Of a stretch of DNA of 64,000 bases, positions 1 through 7,155 are shown one piece after another (the stretch's first letter is position 1; the number at the start of each line of letters is the position of its first letter). The notes under the pieces were generated by a model. It worked only from the letters and a program-made list of their open reading frames with translations, was not told the DNA's origin and made no database searches. This DNA is from CBDFHV01 sp965247705. Lineage in GTDB: Bacteria; Pseudomonadota; Alphaproteobacteria; Rhodospirillales; CAMCUA01. The position numbers were made by a program, and so were the translations under genes. The stretch is taken from assembly GCA_965247705.1 (NCBI GenBank), contig CBDFHV010000029.1, positions 15,257-79,256 on the forward strand. Reading direction: 5' to 3'.

Positions 1-956
1 TGATGTCGGAGCTGGAATCGGGCGAAGCGAAACGCCGGACCGCGGCCGACCGGCTCGCCGATGCGGAAGCCCGGCTGGCGGAAGCGACGACGGCACAGCG
101 GGCCGCCGAGGCCGATGTGGCGGCAACCCGGGAGAATCGGGTTCGGGCCGAGGCCGCCGTTGCCCAGGAGGAGCAGGCGCGCCGTGCCCTGGCCGAGCGG
201 GTCACCGAGCGTCTCGATTGCGCGCCGCTTCAATTGCGCGACGTGGCCGAGCTGCCCGCCGACAAGCCGTTGCCGGACCTGGCCACCGTGGACACCCGCC
301 TGGAACGGCTGATCCGCGAGCGTGACACCATGGGGCCGGTGAACCTTCGGGCCGAGCAAGAGGCGGCCGAGCTGACCGAACAGCTGGAGGTTCTGGAGAC
401 GGAACGCCAGGACCTCGTGGAAGCCATCGCCAAGCTGCGCCGGGGAATCTCGGTCCTCAACCGGGAAGGCCGGGAACGGCTTCTCGCCTCGTTCCATGAA
501 GTGGACCGCCATTTCCGCGACCTGTTCGAGCGGCTGTTCGGCGGCGGACGGGCCCACCTCCAGCTCACCGAATCGGACGATCCCCTGGAAGCCGGTCTGG
601 AGATCATGGCCAGCCCCCCCGGCAAGCGCCTGCAGGTCCTGTCGCTGCTATCGGGCGGCGAGCAGGCACTGACCGCGCTGGCCTTGCTGTTCGCCGCGTT
701 CCTGACCAATCCGGCGCCGATCTGTGTCCTCGACGAGGTGGATGCGCCGCTCGACGACGCCAACGTCGACCGGTTCTGCTCCCTGGTCGAGGAGATTGCC
801 CATTCCTTGCGCACCCGCTTCATGATCATCACCCATCACCGCATGACCATGGCCCGGATGGATCGGCTGTTCGGGGTCACCATGGCCGAGCGCGGGGTGT
901 CCCAACTGGTGTCCGTGGACCTGGTCGAAGCGGAGGCCTTGAGGGCCACGGCCTGA
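1..956 (+). CDS. smc: Chromosome segregation ATPase SMC, C-terminal part (5' partial)
   Basis: This is the last ~318 codons of SMC, the coiled-coil ATPase that organises and segregates chromosomes with ScpA/ScpB. The gene enters from the left edge, so the ATG at position 3 is internal and not a real start. The first ~150 residues are Ala/Glu/Arg-rich heptads (descending coiled coil). The head follows: signature motif LLSGGEQALTALAL near residue 215, then Walker B CVLDEVDAPLDD near residue 240 and the switch histidine region ITHHRMTMA. The gene ends about 160 bp before atpI. The smc-atpI order is, from memory, common in Rhodospirillales. Identification is firm; the N-terminal ATPase half lies outside the window. 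Confidence 0.95.
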   Translation, partial: MSELESGEAKRRTAADRLADAEARLAEATTAQRAAEADVAATRENRVRAEAAVAQEEQARRALAERVTERLDCAPLQLRDVAELPADKPLPDLATVDTRLERLIRERDTMGPVNLRAEQEAAELTEQLEVLETERQDLVEAIAKLRRGISVLNREGRERLLASFHEVDRHFRDLFERLFGGGRAHLQLTESDDPLEAGLEIMASPPGKRLQVLSLLSGGEQALTALALLFAAFLTNPAPICVLDEVDAPLDDANVDRFCSLVEEIAHSLRTRFMIITHHRMTMARMDRLFGVTMAERGVSQLVSVDLVEAEALRATA

Positions 957-1015
957 ACCACGCTCACCGCTAAAAAATCATTGAATTCAAAGGACTTGAT
1001 GAGGGGCATTCCACC

Positions 1016-1044
1016 TTGACAGCCCCCGGGGCGGCGATTATGGT
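1016..1044 (+). promoter_or_regulatory. Sigma-70-type promoter for the F0 ATP synthase operon
   Basis: A perfect -35 box TTGACA (1016-1021), a 17-bp spacer and a -10-like TATGGT (1039-1044) lie about 70 bp before the chosen atpI start and after the smc stop. Spacing and location fit a housekeeping promoter driving atpI-atpB-atpE-atpG-atpF. It was found by eye only. Confidence 0.55.
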
Positions 1045-1113
1045 CCGGCCGACTTTAATGCCGACCCTGACCGGATGGAGGGTCTTCCTCGTCGTCCTCC
1101 GGGCTACTTTCCG

Positions 1114-1476
1114 ATGAGCGAACGGCCGCCGCGAGAGGCGCTCAATGACCTCGACGCGCGGCTTCGCCGAGCGCGGGAAGCATCGGAACCGACGGAGTTG
1201 GCGCGCCGCGCCCGCGGCGGCGATCCACCGCAAGGGGCATTGGGGCTTGCCTTGCGCCTCGGCGTGGAGATGGTCTCCGCGCTGGTCGTGGGCACGGCCA
1301 TCGGCTGGGGGCTCGATCATGTGTTCGGGACCCGGCCCTGGATCATGCTGGTGTTCATCCTCCTCGGCGGGGCTGCCGGCATTCTCAACGTCTATCGGCT
1401 GGCGCGCGGTTTCGGCTACGCGGCGGGCTACAAGAAGGACGTTGACAGCACGACGAACGGCGACGGCGGACGGTAA
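1114..1476 (+). CDS. atpI: ATP synthase protein I (AtpI), F0 assembly factor
   Basis: Small membrane protein encoded first in F0 operons; AtpI is known to help assemble the c-ring. The 120-residue product starts MSERPPREALNDLDARL, has an Arg-rich soluble N-terminus, then two transmembrane helices (about residues 45-67 and 75-95) separated by a short GLDHVFGTRPW loop typical of the alphaproteobacterial AtpI family. An upstream in-frame ATG at 1075 would add 13 residues not expected in the family, so 1114 is preferred, though no clear Shine-Dalgarno decides it. It lies 12 bp before atpB, in the same operon. Confidence 0.85.
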   Translation: MSERPPREALNDLDARLRRAREASEPTELARRARGGDPPQGALGLALRLGVEMVSALVVGTAIGWGLDHVFGTRPWIMLVFILLGGAAGILNVYRLARGFGYAAGYKKDVDSTTNGDGGR

Positions 1477-1488
1477 GGAAACGGACCG

Positions 1489-2220
1489 GTGGCAGACCCG
1501 CATAGCCCCCTAGCCCAGTTCGAGATCCAGCGCTGGGTTCCCCTCCACCTGGGAGACCTGGACGTCTCGTTCACCAATTCCTCGGCCTTCATGGTCCTGG
1601 CCGTGGCCTGCACGGTGGTGTTCCTGCTTGCCGGCATGCGGCGTCACGCCCTGGTCCCCGGACGATGGCAGTCGATGACCGAGATGTCGTACCTGTTCAT
1701 CGCCAATCTGGTGCGCGATACGGTGGGAAACGGCGGCCGGCCGTACTTTCCCTTCATATTCACGGTGTTCATGTTCGTGCTGTTCGGCAACCTGCTGGGC
1801 ATGGTCCCCTACAGCTTCACCTTCACCAGCCATATCGTCGTGACCTTCGCCATGGCGTCGGTGATCTTCATCGGCGTGACGATTATCGGCATCGCCAAGC
1901 ATGGCCTGCACTTTCTCACCTTCTTCGTGCCCCCCGGCGTGCACTGGGTGATGTGGCCGCTGATGATTCCCATCGAGATCATCTCCTATCTGTCGCGCCC
2001 GATCAGCCTGTCGGTCCGTCTGTTCGCCAACATGCTGGCGGGCCACACGTTGATGAAGGTGTTCGCCGGCTTCGTGATTTCGTTGGGCGTGTTCGGCGTT
2101 CTGCCCCTGGCCTTCGTGGTGGCGCTGACCGGCCTGGAGATCGTGATCGCGATACTTCAGGCCTATGTGTTCACCATCCTTACGTGCCTCTATCTCAACG
2201 ATTCGCTGCACCTTCACTGA
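1489..2220 (+). CDS. atpB: ATP synthase F0 subunit a
   Basis: Subunit a forms the two proton half-channels of the F0 motor against the c-ring. The 243-residue product has the family's five to six hydrophobic helices and the diagnostic segment SVRLFANMLAGHTLM near residue 180, which contains the essential arginine, followed by the conserved C-terminal helix ALTGLEIVIAILQAYVFTIL. The start is GTG at 1489 (MADPHSPLAQFEIQRW), the usual N-terminus for alphaproteobacterial AtpB. It is the second gene of the F0 operon, 70 bp upstream of atpE. Length and motifs are normal. Confidence 0.97.
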   Translation: MADPHSPLAQFEIQRWVPLHLGDLDVSFTNSSAFMVLAVACTVVFLLAGMRRHALVPGRWQSMTEMSYLFIANLVRDTVGNGGRPYFPFIFTVFMFVLFGNLLGMVPYSFTFTSHIVVTFAMASVIFIGVTIIGIAKHGLHFLTFFVPPGVHWVMWPLMIPIEIISYLSRPISLSVRLFANMLAGHTLMKVFAGFVISLGVFGVLPLAFVVALTGLEIVIAILQAYVFTILTCLYLNDSLHLH

Positions 2221-2290
2221 ACATCGGCTTCACTGATCGTCGGCTCCTCGGGGGCCACCCCACAACCCAATCGAGAAGGGACCTCAGAGA

Positions 2291-2515
2291 ATGGAACTCG
2301 AAGCGGCAAAACTGTTGGGTGCGGGTCTCGCCACCATCGGCGTGATCGGTGCCGGTATCGGTATCGGCACCATCTTCGCCTCGTTCATCCAGGCGGTCGG
2401 GCGCAACCCGTCGGCGCAACAAGCGGTGTTCCCGATGACCATGCTGGGCTTCGCCCTGGTCGAAGCGGTTGCCCTCTACGCCCTGGTCATCGCCCTGGTC
2501 ATCCTGTTCGGCTGA
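2291..2515 (+). CDS. atpE: ATP synthase F0 subunit c
   Basis: Proteolipid that forms the rotating c-ring. The 74-residue hairpin begins MELEAAKLLGAGLATIG; helix 1 carries the glycine-rich GAGIGIGTIFASF, a polar RNPSAQ loop follows, and helix 2 contains GFALVEAVALYALV with the proton-binding glutamate. Size and motifs are those of alphaproteobacterial c subunits. It is 31 bp upstream of the b' gene, within the F0 operon. Confidence 0.97.
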   Translation: MELEAAKLLGAGLATIGVIGAGIGIGTIFASFIQAVGRNPSAQQAVFPMTMLGFALVEAVALYALVIALVILFG

Positions 2516-2546
2516 CGCCGGGCGTCGGACTTCCGAGGAGTCGTCC

Positions 2547-3038
2547 ATGCCGCAGCTGGACCCGACCACGTTCTCGCCCCAGGTGGCTTGGCTGGCGATC
2601 ACGTTCATCGTTCTGCTTCTGGTCATGTGGAAGCTGGTGGTGCCGCGCATCTCCGGGGTGCTTGACGCCCGCCAGCGGCGCATGGACGAGAACCTGTCCC
2701 GGGCCGCCGAGCTGAAGGCCGAAGCGGAAGTCCTGTTGGAGGCCTATGAGGCTTCGATGGCGGCGGCCCGCCAACAGGCCCAGGCGGCGATCGCCGAGGT
2801 TACGGCGGAGGCCGCGGACGAGGCCGCCCGCCAACACGCATCGTTGGGCGAAACCCTGGCGGCGCGGATCGCCGAGGGCGAAGCCGCCATCGCAAAGGCG
2901 CGGGACGAGGCCCTGTCCAGCCTGCGGGAGGTGGCCGCGGACGTTGCGGTCAGCGCCACCGAACGGCTTATCGGGGAACGACTGGCCGCCGGCGCGGTGG
3001 CCGACGCGGTCGATGCGGCCATGGCGACGCGGGAGTAG
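2547..3038 (+). CDS. atpG: ATP synthase F0 subunit b' (peripheral stalk)
   Basis: One of two non-identical b-type stalk subunits found in alphaproteobacteria and cyanobacteria; it pairs with AtpF to hold F1 stationary. The 163-residue product starts MPQLDPTTFSPQVAWLAI at 2547, has a single N-terminal transmembrane helix (residues ~12-30), then a long Ala/Glu/Arg-rich helix predicted as coiled coil (AEAEVLLEAYEASMAAARQQA). The frame is open further upstream to 2469, overlapping atpE, but the family N-terminus and a GAGG-like ribosome site just before 2547 favour this ATG. The next gene follows after 5 bp. Its symbol varies (atpG or atpF2). Confidence 0.92.
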   Translation: MPQLDPTTFSPQVAWLAITFIVLLLVMWKLVVPRISGVLDARQRRMDENLSRAAELKAEAEVLLEAYEASMAAARQQAQAAIAEVTAEAADEAARQHASLGETLAARIAEGEAAIAKARDEALSSLREVAADVAVSATERLIGERLAAGAVADAVDAAMATRE

Positions 3039-3043
3039 GGACC

Positions 3044-3526
3044 ATGTTCGGCGATCCCACTTTCTGGGTTTTGGTCGCCTTCGTCATCTTCGTGCTGGCC
3101 ATTTCCCGGCCCCTGGGACGTGGCCTCTCGGCCGCTCTCGACAAGCGGGCCGGGCAGATCAAGAACGATCTGGACGAGGCGGAACGCCTGCGCGTCGAAG
3201 CTCAGGATCTTCTCGCCAGCTATCAGCGCCGGCAGCGCGACGCGGTGCAGGAGGCGGAGAACATCGTCAACCAGGCGCGGGAAGAGGCGGACCGTCTGCG
3301 GGCCCGCGCCGCCAAGGAACTCGAACACGCGGTCAAACGGCGTGAACAGCAGGCCCTGGATCGAATCGCCCAGGCGGAAGCCCAGGCCACCGCCGACGTG
3401 CGGACCCTGGCCGTGGAGGTGGCCCTGGACGCGACCCGGCGCCTGCTGGAGGAAAATCTCGGCGCCGAAAAGGCGGATGCCATGGTCGACGAGGCAATCA
3501 GCGACCTGCCGGCCAAGATTCACTAA
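3044..3526 (+). CDS. atpF: ATP synthase F0 subunit b (peripheral stalk)
   Basis: Partner of b' in the peripheral stalk. The 160-residue product has a short periplasmic start (MFGDPTFWVLV), a transmembrane segment to about residue 23, and then a charged helical arm rich in Arg, Glu, Ala and Gln (RRQRDAVQEAENIVNQAREEA). It is the last gene of the operon; the F1 genes are not in this window, as usual in alphaproteobacteria, where F0 and F1 operons are separate. Confidence 0.94.
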   Translation: MFGDPTFWVLVAFVIFVLAISRPLGRGLSAALDKRAGQIKNDLDEAERLRVEAQDLLASYQRRQRDAVQEAENIVNQAREEADRLRARAAKELEHAVKRREQQALDRIAQAEAQATADVRTLAVEVALDATRRLLEENLGAEKADAMVDEAISDLPAKIH

Positions 3527-3594
3527 AACGCTTCTCGCTGGCGCGGAGTCGGAACCAGCCCGCGCCTCTTGGATGTCCATTCGGGACAGGGACG

Positions 3595-3617
3595 GGCGGG
3601 TCTCAGACCGGCCCGCC
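3595..3617 (+). terminator. Possible hairpin after the F0 operon
   Basis: GGCGGG (3595-3600) can pair with CCCGCC (3612-3617), about 70 bp after the atpF stop, in the gap between two convergent genes. There is no T-run, so this is only a candidate terminator or stabilising hairpin. Confidence 0.3.
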
Positions 3618-3692
3618 GGCGCCCGTCGCGGTTCGGGCGCATGGATAGGGTCAATTCAATCGCTCACTGGTTTCAGTCAAGCAAGACGTGCT

Positions 3693-4424
3693 CTACGGCT
3701 CGGTGGTCACCATCAGGGGCAGGTGGTCGGAAGCGAGTCGGGCGGTCTTGCCGCGGATAATCTTGGCATCGGTCACCACCATCCCGGGGCTGAGGAAGAT
3801 ATGGTCGATGGCGAGGACCGGAAGCCGCGCCGGAAAGGTCGGCTGAGGCCGCCGACCCGTCTTGACCTGCACGTCCTCCAACCTCGTGGCGATGCGGCGA
3901 TAGGCGCGGGATCGAGGGACGGCGTTGAAATCGCCGAGCAGGACCACCGGGCCCGTGCACGCGGGATGCCCCAACCATTGCTTGCCGAATAGCGCGTCGA
4001 GTTGCACCCGCCGTTCCGGGGCGGTAAGGCCGAGGTGGGTGGTCACCACCTGTATCGGCTGGCCGTCCACTTCCACGCAAACCCACAGCGCGCCGCGACG
4101 CGGCACCACCGGGATGCGGGGCGTCGCCCCCGGCAATCGCGCCGCCTTGACCAGGCGCGCCGGCAGGGCCGTCATGATGGCGACGCCATGGGTGCCCGTG
4201 TCCTCGACCCCGAGAGCCGTACTGAAATGAAATTCCATGCCGAGGGTGCGGGCGATGCTCTCCGCCTGATCGACCATACCGGTGCGGGTTCGGTGCACAT
4301 CCACCTCTTGCAGGGCGACGATATCCGGCCTGCCCTGGGCGATGACCGCGGCAATGCGCTCTGGCGAGGTGACGCGATCGGTGCCGGTGCAGCGATGGGC
4401 GTTGTAGGTCAGGATGCGCGGCAT
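3693..4424 (-). CDS. Endonuclease/exonuclease/phosphatase (EEP) family protein
   Basis: Metal-dependent hydrolase of the EEP superfamily (DNase I-like, sphingomyelinase-like). The 243-residue product contains the family's ordered motifs: an N-terminal TYNAHRC strand, DIVALQEVD with the metal-binding glutamate (near residue 40), TTHLG (~149), LGDFNA (~176), AIDHIF (~218) and the terminal SDHLPLM with the catalytic histidine. There is no signal peptide, so it is probably cytoplasmic. The substrate (nucleic acid, phospholipid or phosphoinositide-like) cannot be read from sequence. It is convergent with the atp operon. Confidence 0.85.
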   Translation of the reverse strand: MPRILTYNAHRCTGTDRVTSPERIAAVIAQGRPDIVALQEVDVHRTRTGMVDQAESIARTLGMEFHFSTALGVEDTGTHGVAIMTALPARLVKAARLPGATPRIPVVPRRGALWVCVEVDGQPIQVVTTHLGLTAPERRVQLDALFGKQWLGHPACTGPVVLLGDFNAVPRSRAYRRIATRLEDVQVKTGRRPQPTFPARLPVLAIDHIFLSPGMVVTDAKIIRGKTARLASDHLPLMVTTEP

Positions 4425-4476
4425 GAACCAACTCGCAAGACGGCACCTCTCGCGGGTCCGCGCCCGACGCCTCCGG

Positions 4477-4863
4477 TCAATAGATCGTCATGCTGTCCAG
4501 CACCCAGCGACCCCGTCCCTTATATTGAACCACTGCCTCGAAACGGTCGCTCTTGACGGTGCCGGTGGTACCCGCGGACTCGGTGCGGGGCACGTGGGAG
4601 GTCACCTTGTGCCGGCATTCCCCAAGGTATTCGGTACGCCCGCCCGGGATGTTAATGGTGCCGTGCCCGACTTCCGACAAGGGCGGCAGGGCCAGGCGGC
4701 CGCGCGCGTAATCCGTGGCGGCCGCGAAGGCGGCCATGCCGTTGCTGCAGGCCTCCGCCTGTTCCTCTTCAGCATCCTCGCAGGCGGCGACCAGGCACAG
4801 AATCGCCAGCCCGGCCACGCGAAGGCGGGATCCCCAATGCCGGCGAATTTTCTCCATGGGCAC
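4477..4863 (-). CDS. Putative small lipoprotein, unknown function
   Basis: 128-residue protein with a lipoprotein signal: a basic start (MPMEKIRRHWGSRLR), a hydrophobic core and the lipobox LVAAC, so the mature protein would begin at a lipidated cysteine near residue 28. The remainder is short, with two cysteines (CSNG, GECRHK) that might form a disulphide; I do not recognise the family. The start is GTG 4863, which has an AGGAGG 5 nt upstream; ATG 4857 is an alternative that changes only two residues. It lies 52 bp upstream of the EEP gene on the same strand. Confidence 0.6.
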   Translation of the reverse strand: MPMEKIRRHWGSRLRVAGLAILCLVAACEDAEEEQAEACSNGMAAFAAATDYARGRLALPPLSEVGHGTINIPGGRTEYLGECRHKVTSHVPRTESAGTTGTVKSDRFEAVVQYKGRGRWVLDSMTIY

Positions 4864-4979
4864 GTTGCCTCCTTGCCGGTAACTCCCGGCGCTCCGTTCA
4901 GCCGTCAGTATGGCGTCGGAACCGGGAGCGGAGAAGTATAGGGCCGGCCTCCCCCGCCGTCACCGCGATGGGCGGCGCC

Positions 4980-5219
4980 TCACTTGGGGACGTCCTCCAC
5001 ATAGCAGGCCATGCCGTTGCTTCGCGGCTCGCACATATGCACCCGGACATATTGAACCCGTGGCTCGGCCCACCAAATGCGCTCGCCCGCCACCGCGTTT
5101 TCGATGCCGGTTCCCTGCTTGGTCTCGATCTGGGCACCGGCGGGCGGAATGACGCGGTCGGCGAGTATGGACGCGGCCACGAGTATCGAGGCGGCAACGA
5201 TGGCGTGAGCATAGTTCAT
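4980..5219 (-). CDS. Small exported protein, unknown function
   Basis: 79-residue protein starting MNYAHAIVAASILVAASI with an N-terminal hydrophobic segment, either a signal peptide cleaved after the Ala/Gly-rich PPAGAQ stretch or a membrane anchor. The mature part contains two cysteines (HMCEPRSNGMACYVED) that could form a disulphide in the periplasm. A GGGAG ribosome site lies 6 nt before the ATG. It lies between the ABC exporter operon and the lipoprotein gene, all on the minus strand. No family recognised. Confidence 0.55.
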   Translation of the reverse strand: MNYAHAIVAASILVAASILADRVIPPAGAQIETKQGTGIENAVAGERIWWAEPRVQYVRVHMCEPRSNGMACYVEDVPK

Positions 5220-5265
5220 CGGTTTCTCCCGGCGAGGTTGTCTCCAAGAACGGGCCCGGCCCCGT

Positions 5266-7155
5266 TCACGTCACGCTGGCCTTGACGGCCTTCGACACCA
5301 GGTCGTCCGGAAGGTCGTCGAAGGACGCGTAGTTCAGGGAATAGAGGCGGGCATACAGTCCCTCCAGGGCGATCAGTTCGTCATGATTGCCCGATTCCAC
5401 GATACGGCCCTCGTTGAGGACAATGATGCGATCGGCGCCCCGCACCGTGGCCAGGCGGTGGGCGATGACCAGTCCCGTGCGCCCCTTGAGCAGGATTTTG
5501 AGCGCATTCTGGATCAGCAGTTCGGTGTAGCTGTCGATGCTGGCGGTGGCCTCGTCGAGAATCAGGATCGTGGCATCGGCCACCAGGGCGCGGGCGAAAC
5601 TCAGCAACTGCCGCTGGCCCAGGGACAGATTGCCGCCCCGCTCCTCCAGCATGGTGTCGTAACCGTCGGGCAAGGCCTCGATGAAGTCGTGGGCGCCGAC
5701 GGCGGTGGCCGCGGCGACGACGGTTTCCCGGCTCACGTCCGTGTGGCTATAGAGGATGTTGTCCATGACGGTGCCGGTAAAGAGGAACGGCTCCTGCAGA
5801 ACCATGGCCACATGGCGTCCGAGGGACGTCTCGGTCATGTCGCGCACATTGTGGCCGCCGACGGTAATCGTGCCGGACCATACGTCGTAGAACCTGTGCA
5901 TCAGGGCCATGGTGCTGGTCTTGCCCGATCCGGTCGGACCCACCAGGGCCACCGTCTCGCCCGGATTGACCCGGAAGCTGACGTCGCGCAGCACCGGCTG
6001 ATCCTTCATGTAGCCGAAGGTCACGTTTTCGAAGGCGACGGAACCGTCGATGGTCTGGGGGCTGACCGCGCTCGCCTTGTCCTCGATATCGACGGGCACG
6101 TCGATCACCTCGAACACCCGCTGGCCCGAGGCCATGGCCCGTTGCATGACGCTGTATTGCATGGTCAGCGAGCGGATGGGATCGAAGAACCGCTGAACGT
6201 AGAAGAAGAACGCGACCATGACGCCCAGGTCCAGTTCCTGCTCCAGCACCATGCCGCCGCCAACCACGATAACGATCGCCATGGCGCCGCCGGTCAGGGT
6301 GTCGACGATGGGCACCATCACCTGGGCGAATTTGGCGGCCCGCAAATAGGACCGCAGGTTGTCGGTGGCTTTTTCGTCGTACAGGTCCTCGTTGACCTCT
6401 TCGCGGGTCATCGCTTGCACCGTGCGGACGCCGCGGATGGCTTCCGCCAGCGCGCCGTTGACCGAGGAGTTGGTCACCCGGGCGCGCAGAAAGGCCTTGC
6501 GTGCCCTGGGAAGCCAGACGATGCGGACCAAAAGCAGGATCGGCACCACGGAAAGGGTGAGCAGGCCCAGTTCCAGGTCCAGGTACAACAGCACGCTCAT
6601 GATGCCGATCAACAGCACGAAGTCGCCGATGGCGAACACCGACGTGTCGAGAAACTCCTGCATGGCGTAAACGTCGCCCTGGAGACGCGACATCAGGCGG
6701 CCCACCTCGGTCCTGTCCATGAACGACAGCGACACCTTCTGCAGGTGCTCGAACATGGCCCGCCGCAAGTCGATCAGCACGTTCTCGGCCGCTTTGCCGA
6801 CCAACACTTCCTGGATGAAGTTGGCGCCGTAGTTGACCAGAATCACGAAACCGAAGGTCAGCGCCGCCAGATGAATCAGCGCCCGGTCGGTGGCGCCGGT
6901 GACCAAGGCCTGGTCGATGGCGTCCCGCACCACCAGGGGGATGGCGATCTGGGTCGCCGTGAACACGAAGACCGCCAGAATTGCCAGGATCAGACGGCCC
7001 CGATAGGGTCTCAAGTAGGAGAAAAAGCGGCGCACGATCCGGCCGTCGAAGGCGGCGCCAAACATCTGCTCTTCCTGGCTTACCTGGGAGCCAACCACGG
7101 CCCGCGGCGGGCGTCCCCGCTCGGGACCCCTCGCCTCGGAGGATGCGACCGTCAT
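5266..7155 (-). CDS. ABC exporter half-transporter with the canonical catalytic Walker B
   Basis: Type IV ABC exporter subunit (MsbA/TM288-like), 629 residues: a six-helix membrane domain (about residues 45-330) fused to an ATPase domain. Walker A is GPTGSGKTS (~407) and Walker B is TILILDEATASID, with the catalytic glutamate. The signature motif is degenerate, NLSLGQRQ rather than LSGGQ. With the partner gene this matches heterodimeric exporters in which one ATP site is degenerate. It overlaps the upstream partner by 4 bp, so the two are translationally coupled. The substrate is unknown (lipid or drug-like). Confidence 0.9.
   Translation of the reverse strand: MTVASSEARGPERGRPPRAVVGSQVSQEEQMFGAAFDGRIVRRFFSYLRPYRGRLILAILAVFVFTATQIAIPLVVRDAIDQALVTGATDRALIHLAALTFGFVILVNYGANFIQEVLVGKAAENVLIDLRRAMFEHLQKVSLSFMDRTEVGRLMSRLQGDVYAMQEFLDTSVFAIGDFVLLIGIMSVLLYLDLELGLLTLSVVPILLLVRIVWLPRARKAFLRARVTNSSVNGALAEAIRGVRTVQAMTREEVNEDLYDEKATDNLRSYLRAAKFAQVMVPIVDTLTGGAMAIVIVVGGGMVLEQELDLGVMVAFFFYVQRFFDPIRSLTMQYSVMQRAMASGQRVFEVIDVPVDIEDKASAVSPQTIDGSVAFENVTFGYMKDQPVLRDVSFRVNPGETVALVGPTGSGKTSTMALMHRFYDVWSGTITVGGHNVRDMTETSLGRHVAMVLQEPFLFTGTVMDNILYSHTDVSRETVVAAATAVGAHDFIEALPDGYDTMLEERGGNLSLGQRQLLSFARALVADATILILDEATASIDSYTELLIQNALKILLKGRTGLVIAHRLATVRGADRIIVLNEGRIVESGNHDELIALEGLYARLYSLNYASFDDLPDDLVSKAVKASVT

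Noticed and set aside
1510..2217. Long open frames antisense to real genes, here and for example at 5383-7248, 8082-9203, 32817-34853 and 42301-44409
   Set aside because: They mirror well-supported genes on the other strand, lack domain motifs and ribosome sites, and are expected by chance at this GC content.
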